Assembly (NCBI GenBank): GCA_002887195.1
Contig: PJAB01001928.1
Location: 1-11,402, forward strand
From: Chrysochromulina parva
Taxonomy: Eukaryota > Haptophyta > Prymnesiales > Chrysochromulinaceae
DNA: 11,402 nucleotides
Direction of reading: 5' to 3'
The notes under the pieces were generated by a model. That model was not told the origin of the DNA and made no database searches. It worked only from the letters and a program-made list of their open reading frames with translations. The stretch's first letter is position 1; every line of letters begins with the position of its first letter. Position numbers and translations under genes: made by a program. Below are positions 1-6,876 of the stretch, in pieces.

Positions 1-448
1 CTGAGCACCTGCCAGCCGCCATGGCAGCACCTAGGCGCTCGTAATCACGGCCACCGCTGCCGCTTGACCACCGCCCTGCTCATCCCGGCGACCGCCTTCG
101 GGCCGCTTCTGTTGCTCAAAAGCCTGCACACGGGTTTAGGAAGCACGCTGTGTCAGCGATGGGTGGATTGTGCAAGGCGAGCGAGCACGGCAGGATGGTG
201 GCTCGCTCAACGGGGACAGGCCGCTTGCTTGCTGTCCTTGGCTCGTGCCGTTCTGGCCATGACGGGCGCTGACAGCCATGAGGAAGCGCACTAAAAGCCG
301 CTCGAATGGTCGTGAAAAAGCCGTGAAGCTTGCACTAAAAGACTCGCGCGACAGTGGGGAAAGGCACTAAAAGACCCACTAAAAGATCCACCACCACCGT
401 CCAAAAATCTGCCTGTGTGGTATCCGATCGCGGCAATCGAACCTTTTC
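1..448. other. Upstream region without a recognisable gene
   Basis: No open frame here has recognisable motifs; a 76-codon frame at 64-294 is rich in Ala, Leu and Arg and looks like chance reading of GC-rich DNA. The right end must contain the promoter and 5' untranslated leader of the transporter gene that starts at 449. The only structure I see is the repeated nonamer described separately at 289-385. Confidence 0.5.
289..385 (+). repeat. Four copies of CACTAAAAG upstream of the transporter gene
   Basis: The nonamer CACTAAAAG occurs at 289-297, 333-341, 365-373 and 377-385, all on the plus strand and all within 160 bases of the first ATG. Their A-rich composition stands out against GC-rich surroundings. 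They could be promoter or leader elements, or remnants of a minisatellite; the sequence alone cannot tell which. Confidence 0.55.
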
Positions 449-3060
449 ATGCACAACGCCCCGCCGTCACCGCCTCCATTGGCGCCGACACCTTCGCCGC
501 CACCGACGCCGCCACTGGCCGGGATCATGCGCGAGCCGCGCAGCGCGCGCGGCGCCTACTACAATCAGCGATGGGCTCTGGTGGTGCCCATCCTATTCCT
601 TGACTTCCTCGTTGTCTCTCTGCCTGGCGGCGTGCTGCCGGTCATCATCAACGACGAGTTCGGGGCGCGCTCGTACTCGCTCGTGGGCTGGGCGCAGACG
701 ACCAAGGGCGTGCTCGCCTTCCTCACGTCGCCCGCGCTCGGCTCGTGCTCCGACGCGGTCGGCCGCAAGTGGCTCTTCCTCCTGACCGTCCTCGGCACGG
801 CATGCCCCAACGCGGCGCTCGGGCTCGGCTTCTCGCTCGAAGTGCACCTGGTGCTCGTGGGCCTATCGGGCCTGTTCGCGGCCACCTTCCCGCTCGCCTT
901 CGCCTACATCGCCGACAGCGTGCCGCCGCACGAGCGGGCCTCAGCCTACGGCGTCGCCATCGGCTGTGGCCTCGGCGGCGCCTACTTGATTGGCCCTCCC
1001 ATTGGCGCTCTGGTGAACGAGCGCTACGGCAGCCATGCGGTCTTCCAAGTGTGCCTGTGGATCAGCATTGTCAACGCTCTCTTCGCCACGCTCGCGATGC
1101 GTGAGACCGATCGACCGCCGCCGCCGCCTATGCGGGAGCTTCTTCGGCGTGCGAACCCATTCGGCAGGTGGTTACTGATGACCTCTGATGACCCCTGATG
1201 ACGGCTGATGACCTATGCGGGAGCTTCTTCGGCGCGCGAACCCATTCGGCAGGTGGTTACTGATGACGGCTGATGACCCCTGATGGCCACTGATGACGGC
1301 TGATGACGGCTGATGGCCACTCATGGCCACTCATGGCCGCTGATGGCCACTCATGGCTGCTGATGGCCGCTGATGGCTGCTGATGACCACTGATTTCGAC
1401 TCCTCCGGTGCACCCACTCCTAATTTGGTAGCTTCGCGATGATCCGTACTAATAAGGCAATGCGGCTGCTCGCCGCCGTCGTGCTCTGCTTCTATCTCGC
1501 GCTGTGGGGTTTCCTCTCGAATAAGGGCGTCTATGCGCGCCGACGGTTTAAGCTCTCTGTCCCGCAGGTGATTGCGTCTGATTGCGCCTGATTGCGCCTG
1601 ATTGCGCCTGATTGCGTCTATGCGCGCCGACGGTTCAAGCTCACTGTCCCGCAGACCGCCGCGCAGCTCGCGCTCTTTGGTCTCGTCTCGACGATCTCGC
1701 AGGTGAGTACGCCTGATTGCGCATGATTACGCCTGATTGCATCGTATGACGCGAAGTTTGTCATCGAGTTTCCACTTTTGGATGCAACTCGCCGCTGATG
1801 ACTCGCTTCATCTGTTCGCTGATGACTCGCTTCATCTGTTCGTTGATGACTCGCTTCATTTGTTCGCAGTCTGTGGGGCTGCGCCTGGCTCGCAAATGGC
1901 TGTCCGAGCCGCAGATCGCTCGTCGGTGCTTCGCCTGCGCGGTCATGTCGCAGCTGCTCTACGCCTTCGCGTCGGACCTGTGGGTGAGTGGACGGCGGCT
2001 GATTGCGGATGATTGCGGATGATTGCGGATGATTGCATCTGCCTTCGCGTCGGACCTATAAGTGAGCTGATTGGCCCTGATGACGATGGATCGGCTCTGA
2101 GTGGCTGCTGATGGCGTCCCTCGTCAGGTACTGTACCCGGCGATGGCGCTGCTCGGCTTGTCTGTTGGGGGCTTCGCCACGGTTTCGTCACTCTGCTCTC
2201 AAGTCGTACCCCATGCGCTCGTAGGCGAGGCACAGGTGAGTGAACTTGATTGGAATTGATTGGAATTGATTGGAATTGATTGGAAGTGCTCGACGCTGAG
2301 TGAATGATTGCCTCTCACGCGCTGTGGTGGGCGCAGGGAGTGCTCGCGTCGATGAAGGCTCTAATGGAGGGCTTCGGGCCGATGGCGTTCGCGTGGATGC
2401 TCCCGCGCTGGGAGGTGAGCGTCGTGCCGGGCGTCTGATTGCGTCTGATTGCGTCTGATTGCGCGGATGCTCCCGCGCTGGGAGGTGAGCGTCGCGCCGG
2501 GCGCTCGAACCCGAACGGGCCGAGCGCATGCATGTGCTCACTACGGCGCCCTGGGAGAGCATGCTTGAGGCGCTCGAACCCGAACAGGCCGAGCGCATGC
2601 ATGTGCTCACCACGGCGCCCTCTCCTCCCCACAGGAGAGCGTCCTGCCGGGCGCTCCCTGGCTCGTGTCGGCCGCTCTCATGTCGGGCGCCTTCGTGCTT
2701 TGCCTCTGGCTGGAAGCCTACACTGACGAGGCTGTTCACACCCATCGGTGTGAAAGCCCAGACGCGGAGGAGTCGACCTCGATGCTCTGGCCGCCGTCGG
2801 TTACGCTCAGCGGCAAGGAGGAGTCGGCGTCGATGCATCGACGTGGCAGCGGCTTCGGCCTCAACGGCCACCCAACGGTCGCTCAGCACGGCGCGGGGCA
2901 GGCGGGGCACGTGGAGCTCGATTCCGTTAATGAGGAGGAGGACGGTAGCGACGCGGCGCCCGACATGACGCGCGGAGGGAGCTGCAACGAGCCGGCCGTG
3001 GACACGCCCAAAGCGCACCTGGCCAAGCGCCCGGTCTCAGCGCCCAGCACAGCGCGCTGA
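449..3060 (+). CDS. MFS transporter, MFSD14/HIAT1-like, seven exons
   Basis: Exons 449-1167, 1432-1567, 1655-1702, 1870-1983, 2128-2235, 2337-2414 and 2635-3060 join in frame through GT-AG introns to give 542 residues. Residues 98-107 (GSCSDAVGRK) are the MFS loop 2-3 motif. TTKGVLAFLTSPALG before it and FAYIADSVPPHERASAYG at about 151-168 closely match MFSD14A/B (HIAT1) proteins, as do the NPFGSF region after helix 6 and the GEAQGVLASMKALMEGFGP stretch across the exon 5/6 junction. The first 40 or so residues are Pro-rich. Twelve helices end near residue 432, followed by a hydrophilic tail of about 110 residues rich in Glu and Ser. The family comprises membrane solute carriers whose substrates are poorly defined; vertebrate members are intracellular. 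The start at 449 is the first in-frame ATG; the ATG at 527 (MREPRSARGAYYN) is an alternative. Exon borders were inferred by frame and homology, not transcripts. Confidence 0.88.
1168..1431 (+). repeat. Intron 1 of the transporter: copied exon edge plus TGATGRC repeats
   Basis: The donor follows TTCGGCAG and the acceptor is TTTGGTAG. This acceptor restores the frame as NPFG-SFAMIRTNK and passes through no stop. The intron holds about 18 imperfect units of the CTGATGACC/CTGATGGCCA type. At 1212-1267 it carries a near-perfect copy of the exon 1 end and donor (1127-1182), offset by 85 bases with one difference in the exon part. The offset is not a multiple of three and stops follow, so the copy cannot be an in-frame exon extension. 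CCTAAT just upstream of the acceptor could serve as a branch point. Confidence 0.8.
1568..1654 (+). repeat. Intron 2 of the transporter: repeat array between two copies of the exon edge
   Basis: This 87-base intron starts GTGATTGCG and holds five 10-base units of GATTGCGYCT. It ends with a 41-base copy (1614-1654) of the last 41 bases of exon 2 (1527-1567), with two mismatches. The AG that ends the copied exon sequence is the acceptor. Splicing keeps one copy and reads SVPQ-TAAQLALFG, as expected for the family. Confidence 0.85.
1703..1869 (+). repeat. Intron 3 of the transporter: 24-base triplicate at the acceptor
   Basis: The donor is GTGAGTAC, followed by TGATTGC/TGATTAC units. The last part consists of three 24-base units starting GCTGATGACTCGC at 1794, 1818 and 1842, followed by GCAG at 1866-1869. 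Each unit supplies a CTGAT branch-point-like motif and a T/C-rich stretch, so the repeat multiplies possible acceptor signals. Unlike introns 1, 2, 4 and 6, I see no copied exon edge. Confidence 0.8.
1984..2127 (+). repeat. Intron 4 of the transporter: GATTGCGGAT array and copied exon 4 end
   Basis: The donor is GTGAGTGG, followed by four GATTGCGGAT-type units. GCCTTCGCGTCGGACCT from the end of exon 4 (1966-1982) recurs at 2041-2057, where the following bases are ATAAGTGAG instead of GTGGGTGAG, a degenerate second donor. The acceptor TCCCTCGTCAG precedes GTACTG. The same 26-base 3' end, with three differences, occurs in the ankyrin gene at 5996-6021. Confidence 0.8.
2236..2336 (+). repeat. 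Intron 5 of the transporter: TTGATTGGAA array
   Basis: The donor is GTGAGTGAAC and the acceptor is GTGGGCGCAG. Four 10-base units of TTGATTGGAA (about 2246-2285) fill the first half. This variant differs from the TGATTGCG units of the other introns, so each intron has amplified its own version. Splicing gives VGEAQ-GVLASMKAL, which fits the family. Confidence 0.8.
2415..2634 (+). repeat. Intron 6 of the transporter: two nested duplications and a shared 3' element
   Basis: The donor is GTGAGCGTC and the acceptor is CTCCCCACAG. Copy one covers the exon 6 end plus intron start, 2391-2433, repeated at 2461-2503 with two differences; the spacer is TCTGATTGCG units. Copy two is 2501-2551, repeated at 2570-2620 with two differences, each holding GCATGCATGTGCTCA and ACGGCGCC. 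The first bases of the intron (GTGAGCGTCGTGCCGGGCG) also resemble the first bases of exon 7 (GAGAGCGTCCTGCCGGGCG), as after a target duplication. Confidence 0.8.
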
Positions 3061-3154
3061 ATCTGCCCGGGCCGCTCTTCTGAGCGCCCATAACAGCGCG
3101 CTGAATCTGCCCGGGCCGCTCTTCTGAGCGCCCATAACAGCGCGCTGAATCTGC
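3051..3154 (+). repeat. 44-base tandem repeat covering the transporter stop codon
   Basis: Units beginning AGCGCGCTGAATCTGC start at 3051, 3095 and 3139, giving two complete copies and a partial third. The TGA stop of the transporter (3058-3060) lies in the first unit, so the same TGA recurs downstream. The unit length is not a multiple of three. The likely role is simply 3' untranslated sequence. Confidence 0.85.
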
Positions 3155-3396
3155 TCTACTTCTGGACAGCACAACCGGCTTTGTGGAAGATGATGCGCAC
3201 AGGGATGGCGCTGCGTCACTGCGTGCATGTGCGTCCGACCTTTCAGGGTGCGTGGTTGATTACTGTACGATTACCCAAAATGGTGCAAGGCGGTTCACAG
3301 CCAGGACGAAAAACTGTTCACATTACCGATTACGGCTCTCTTGTTGGGGCAGACCTTCCTTGACGCGATCCTTGCGGTCCTTGTTACTCTCCGACG
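3061..3396. other. Intergenic region between transporter and SOUL genes
   Basis: After the 44-base repeat there are about 240 bases of less GC-rich, non-repetitive DNA leading to the ATG at 3397. It should hold the transporter 3' end and the SOUL promoter. An open frame from 3183 continues into the SOUL gene in another frame and is not convincing. Confidence 0.55.
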
Positions 3397-3990
3397 ATGC
3401 TATTGTATTTGCTCTTCTTCGCGGCGCTCATCATTGGCTTCGTGATCTCGACGCGGCGCCACTTTGGCAGTATATTGCCGCCGTACCGTGCCGATGGCCA
3501 GCACGGCGTGCTCCAGGTGCGCCGCTACCCGCGCCTCGTCGTCGCAGAGGTCCGCGTCTCGGGCAACGCGCAGCAGGCGCTCAGCACGGGCTCGAAGCTG
3601 CTGAACAAATACTTTCGCGAGGAGCAGATTGCGCGCTTCGCGTTGCCGCTGCTGGCCGAGAAGGTCGACGCCGCCGACGCCATCTGGACCATGGCGGCGC
3701 TGTTACCCATGGAGCTCTCCGCAGCGCCGGCGCCGCGAAACAAGGCCATTCAGCTAAAGGAGCTTGCGCCGCAGCGCGTCTTCGCGCGGCACTTCCACGG
3801 CTCGGTGGCAGATGACGACCGGCTCGCGAGGCAGAAGGCAGAGATGCTGCCGCTCGTCAATGACCTGTGTCGCAGGCTGGAGTGCACGAAGCTCTCAACG
3901 GTTGTGGTCATGCACCGGTACCCTTGGTGGTTCCCGTCGCTGTTCCGCGTGAGCGACTTGATGGTGCGAGTGACGGACGACGCGGCCTGA
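3397..3990 (+). CDS. SOUL-family heme-binding protein with N-terminal membrane anchor
   Basis: The 197-residue protein begins with about 17 hydrophobic residues (LLYLLFFAALIIGFVIS), a signal anchor or signal peptide, then TRRH. The SOUL/HEBP domain follows. LQVRRYPRLVVAEVRVSG near residues 48-65 matches the family's start (Y-x-V-R-x-Y-x-x-x-x-V-A-E). An ALSTG..LLNKYF helix follows, then a region where relatives have their KIAMTAPV segment, here replaced by LLAEKVDAADAIWTMAALLPMEL. The C-terminal YPWWFPSLFRVSDLMVRV resembles the usual family ending. The family binds heme or other tetrapyrroles; some plant and algal members are associated with chloroplasts or the eyespot. No intron is needed. 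Heme binding here is inferred from family only, and the ligand residues cannot be assigned by eye. Confidence 0.8.
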   Translation: MLLYLLFFAALIIGFVISTRRHFGSILPPYRADGQHGVLQVRRYPRLVVAEVRVSGNAQQALSTGSKLLNKYFREEQIARFALPLLAEKVDAADAIWTMAALLPMELSAAPAPRNKAIQLKELAPQRVFARHFHGSVADDDRLARQKAEMLPLVNDLCRRLECTKLSTVVVMHRYPWWFPSLFRVSDLMVRVTDDAA

Positions 3991-4843
3991 GGATGGCGAC
4001 AGGACTCACAATCTGGGCTTCAGTGGGACCCCGCGGAGTGGCAAGGCCATGATGAGCCTTGATGAGCCTTGATGAGGACTCACAATCTACTAGGCTTCAG
4101 TGGGGGCCCCCGCGGAGTGGCAAGGCCGTGGTCGAGTGGCACCGCCGCAAGCAGAGCGCCGGCGGCACCGCGCGCAGGCCACATTACACAATTGAGTTGA
4201 CATACAGTGGAGGTTTACTCTGTCTCTGAGAGAGTGTACTATCCGAATACGAATACGTTTGAGAGCGGCACGCATGACTTGTGTACATGTGTAGAGAGCG
4301 GCACCTGGGCGACTCGTTTTGCAGGCCCAGGCGGGATGAAAGTTTTGTAGCAAAAAGATCAACACGGGTCACGGCGCTTACGTCGGGTGAGGAACCTCAC
4401 GGGTCACGGGACGCCCACGATGACGATCCGCAGCCCCCGCGTTGGCTAGTCTCGTTTCGGAAATGAATTTCCCACAGAGACGCCCGCTCCGGAGCGCGGC
4501 TCGCCCCGTGTTAAGGGGGTAGGTCAGCCCCTTACCCGTGTGGCTCCGTGGCTGCCTCCGATAATGCCTCCGATACATGCCGATACCGAATCAAAAACCT
4601 CTGTCGATGGACGCTATCGAGCGACAGGCTGGTGAGCAATAACAGTCCTCAGGATCAGCCCAAGCCTGGAGTGCAACGACCTGTCCGTGATAAAAAAGGG
4701 TGGGGTCGTGTTAACGTTCACGCGCGTGTCGGGCGCTCGCTGTGGACGCGCTCTCGCGCGCGCTCACGCACGTCAACACTCTGGTCCCCCCTCTCCTCGA
4801 ACTCTCGCGTGCAGAACCCGCGCCGCGAAGCCCTCGAGGAGCC
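3991..4843. other. Intergenic region between SOUL and ankyrin genes
   Basis: About 850 bases with no coding region I can support. The left part holds the direct repeat at 4001-4127. The middle (about 4190-4370) is relatively AT-rich with no clear RNA gene. The right part leads into the ankyrin gene; the frame is already open from about 4742, but the better start is 4844. Confidence 0.5.
4001..4127 (+). repeat. Direct repeat of about 50 bases just after the SOUL stop
   Basis: AGGACTCACAATCT, GGCTTCAGTGGG and CCGCGGAGTGGCAAGGCC appear in the same order at 4001-4048 and again at 4075-4127. The second copy carries two 3-base insertions. The spacer consists of ATGAGCCTTG units. It lies in the SOUL 3' flank and probably arose as a tandem duplication. 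Confidence 0.8.
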
Positions 4844-6876
4844 ATGGACGGGATCAACTCCGCATTCGCCGTTGCGCTCGAGCGTGCGCTCATTGGCGAC
4901 CGTCAGACGCCGCTCACGAAGGACGAGCTCATCTCCAAGTCCCACGGCGAGATCGAGAAAGCCATCCGCGCAGCCATGCGCGATCCGGCCCTGCTGCAGT
5001 CCCTCGCGTCTCCTGAGATGCCGACGCAGCTGATGCTCGACATGGCCAGGGAGGGCAAGAGCGACCTGCTACTCGGCGCGTTGCAGCACCGCGCGGACGT
5101 GAACGCACGGACCAGCAAGGGTGAGACAGCCCTCATCCTGGCGGCGCGGGCCCGCTCGGCGCCGTGCGTCAAGCTGCTGCTCAGCGCGCGAGCCGACGTG
5201 ACAGCTTCGGCGCCCGGGGTGGGAACGGCTCTGCACGTGGCGGCCGGCCAAGGCGACGAGGCCGTCGCGCTCCACCTCATCGACGCGGGTTGCGACCCCT
5301 TCACCCGCAACCACGACGGGCTCGACCCGAATCACCGAGGGCTCGACGCACTCGAGCTCATGCGGGCAGAGCATCTGACGCCGTATCGTGTGTTCGCGCA
5401 CTATGCGGCGCAGCTCGACGAGCGGGCAAAGGCGGCGAGGCGCCTCGCGTGCTACGTGGCAGGCAACCTACCCTCGGCCTATGTGACTTCACACCTACCC
5501 TCGGCCTGTGTGACTTCACACCTACCCTCGGCCTGTGTGACTTCGGGCAAGGGAGACGCTGAGGGCATCGGCGGCGGCGGCGGTTGCGGCGGCAGCGGCG
5601 GTGGCGGCGGCGGCATCAACAGCGGTGGCGGCATCAACAGCGGCATCCGCAGTGGCGGCAGCAGCAGCGGCGGCAGCAGCAGCGGCGGTGGCGCCGTGTC
5701 GAGCACTCTCTCGCCCGAGACGGAGGCGCCGTGTCGAGCACCCGGTGGCGCCGTGTCGAGCACTCTCTCGCCCGAGACGGAGGCGCTGCGGCAGGCGATC
5801 CAAAAGATGACCTTGGAGCGCGAGGCGTACGACGCCAACCACTTTTACCTGTGCGTGCAGGCTGTGCACACCCGATGCATGCACTCGCAGGCTTCCCAAC
5901 GGCCGATGGTCGGGAGAGGGCTGTGGCCTGCTGATTGCGATGGATGGGCACTGATGATGCCTGCTGATTGCGATGCATGGGCAATGGTGATGCCTGCTGA
6001 TTGCATCCCTCATCAGGTACTTGGAGCGGCCGTGGTCAGAATCGGCCCACCGGTACGCGCCGCCCTCTGTGCATCGTCAGGTCGTCCCCGCGCATGCAAG
6101 CGCTCATCACGGCGCCCCGCCCCCCTCTCTCTTTCTCTCCCCACAGGTACGCGCCACCTGTGCTTCGTCAGGTCGTGCGCATGCTTTTGCTCTCGAGCCG
6201 TCGCAAGTCCGTCGGCGATTGCGGCTACCTGCCCCACGAGCTCTGGCTCGGCGTGTTTCGATGCATGCACCGCGATTGGGTGCGCGCATCCACTGACGAC
6301 CCACTGATGGCCTCTGATGACCACATGCATGCACCGCGATTGGGCACGCGCGAGCCGCGCCATAGTGAGCACTTGCATGCACCGCGATTGGGCACGCGCG
6401 AGCCGCGCCCGACGACGCGTGGGACGGCGCCGCCGGCCGCATGCAAGTGCTCACCACGGCGCCATTTCATCTCCCCACAGGTGCGCGAGCCGCGCCCGAC
6501 GACGCGAGGGACGGCGCAGGCGGAGTACGTGCACGAGCGCGGCCTCGCTGTGGGGATCGAGGCGGCGGCCGCATGTCACCTCGTGCTCGCGGAGAATCGG
6601 GTCGAGGCGCCGCCGCGGGCGCCGTCTGGCGAGGCGCCGTCGCGGGCACCGTCTGGCGAGGCGCCGTCGCGGGCACCGTCTGGCGAGGCGCCGTCGCGGG
6701 CCGCTGAGAATTGGGTCGAGGCGCTCGATGGAGCGCCGTCGCGGGCGCTTGGAGGCGAGGCGCCGTCGCGGGCACCGGATGGGGCGCCGCATGATGAGGC
6801 GCCGTATCGAGCACCGGTTGGGGCGCCGTCTCGGGCACCGGATGGGGCGCCGTCTCGGGCACCCGAATACCGGTAA
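4844..6876 (+). CDS. Ankyrin-repeat protein with F-box-like C-terminal patch, four exons
   Basis: Proposed exons 4844-5850, 6017-6052, 6147-6279 and 6481-6876 give 523 residues. Residues 57-190 hold about four ankyrin repeats, including GETALILAARARSAPCVKLLL and GTALHVAAGQGDEAVALHLI. Next come three 9-residue LPSACVTSH-type repeats (about 209-234), a Gly/Ser linker and a duplicated AVSSTLSPETEA. Exons 2-3 read YLERPWSESAHR, YAPPVLRQVVRMLLL and YLPHELWLGVF. This is an arrangement I associate with algal proteins ending in an F-box-like helix, which would suggest a ubiquitin-ligase adaptor, but this is weak evidence. Exon 4 ends in EAPSRAPSG repeats. The ATG at 4844 has a good context (GAGCCATGG); the upstream ATG-less extension is less likely. 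The end is uncertain: a second frame (WNGSAWVEAPPPRAQ plus polyproline) stops at 7018 and could be the true tail if another intron exists. Confidence 0.72.
5465..5545 (+). repeat. Three 27-base in-frame repeats in ankyrin exon 1
   Basis: Units of the form CACCTACCCTCGGCCTGTG, 27 bases each, begin at 5465, 5492 and 5519. They encode NLPSAYVTS, HLPSACVTS and HLPSACVTS. The unit length preserves the frame and the copies are nearly identical, so the expansion is recent. Confidence 0.9.
5687..5786 (+). repeat. 57-base-offset duplication in the linker of the ankyrin protein
   Basis: A 43-base segment starting GGTGGCGCCGTGTCGAGCAC occurs at 5687-5729 and 5744-5786, offset by 57 bases (19 codons). 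Both copies encode GGAVSSTLSPETEA. The CGCCGTGTCGAGCACC core resembles the minisatellite at the end of the same gene (6600-6863). Confidence 0.88.
5851..6016 (+). repeat. Intron 1 of the ankyrin gene: 33-base tandem repeat
   Basis: The proposed donor GTGCGTGC (after TTTTACCT) and acceptor TCCCTCATCAG join FYL to YLERPW in frame. GCCTGCTGATTGCGATG units start at 5926, 5959 and 5992 with a 33-base period. The last 26 bases across the acceptor match transporter intron 4 with three differences. The donor is chosen by phase and by its GTGCGT sequence; other nearby donors are possible. Confidence 0.65.
6053..6146 (+). repeat. Intron 2 of the ankyrin gene: starts with a copy of the next exon
   Basis: The intron begins GTACGCGCCGCCCTCTGTG and exon 3 begins GTACGCGCCACCTGTGCTTC. 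The similarity continues through TCGTCAGGTCGT and GCGCATGC, about 40 bases. The rest holds GCATGCAAGCGCTCA, ACGGCGCC, a long pyrimidine tract and CCCCACAG. Splicing restores SAHR-YAPPVLRQVV. Flanking duplication around an element that ends in an acceptor is what intron insertion would leave. Confidence 0.8.
6280..6480 (+). repeat. Intron 3 of the ankyrin gene: copied exon edges and an inverted pair
   Basis: The exon 3 end GCATGCACCGCGATTGG recurs at about 6328-6343 and 6376-6391. The exon 4 start (GCGAGCCGCGCCCGACGACG) also occurs inside the intron at about 6398-6420. GTGAGCACTTGCATGC at 6365-6380 is the exact reverse complement of GCATGCAAGTGCTCAC at 6439-6454. The acceptor is CTCCCCACAG. 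The intron length is a multiple of three and it is open in the coding frame, so retention would not stop translation. The donor at 6280 is preferred because it keeps HRDW-VREPRP. Confidence 0.65.
6600..6863 (+). repeat. Minisatellite in the last exon of the ankyrin gene
   Basis: Imperfect units of the GGCGCCGTCGCGGGCACC type, many of them 27 bases long, fill this stretch and encode EAPSRAPSG, later DGAPSRAP. AATCGGGTCGAGGCG, AATTGGGTCGAGGCG and GCTTGGGTTGAGGCG (about 6596, 6709 and 6912) look like longer-period copies, the last in a different frame. This weakens the assignment of the 3' end. Confidence 0.8.

Noticed and set aside
354..785. Plus-strand open frame of 143 codons overlapping transporter exon 1
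   Set aside because: It is in another frame from the well-supported MFS exon and encodes only Arg/Ser/Thr-rich low-complexity sequence.
1200..1390. CRISPR-like array of short repeats
   Set aside because: The units are about 7-12 bases, have no unique spacers, and sit in a spliced intron of a eukaryotic gene.
2188..3018. Long minus-strand open frame of 276 codons opposite transporter exons 5-7
   Set aside because: It runs across several inferred exons and introns of a gene with clear family similarity. Its sequence is Arg/Ser-rich with internal repeats that merely reflect the intron duplications.
3183..3815. Plus-strand open frame of 210 codons overlapping the SOUL gene
   Set aside because: The SOUL frame has recognisable family motifs from start to stop. 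The overlapping frame turns into Arg/Ala-rich sequence typical of GC-rich shadows.
4184..4372. Possible small RNA gene in the AT-richer intergenic stretch
   Set aside because: I found no cloverleaf, no B-box-like GGTTCGAATCC and no terminator-like T run.
5522..6013. Minus-strand frame with long alanine runs
   Set aside because: The alanine runs come from the reverse reading of the GGC-rich glycine linker; this is low complexity, not evidence for a gene.
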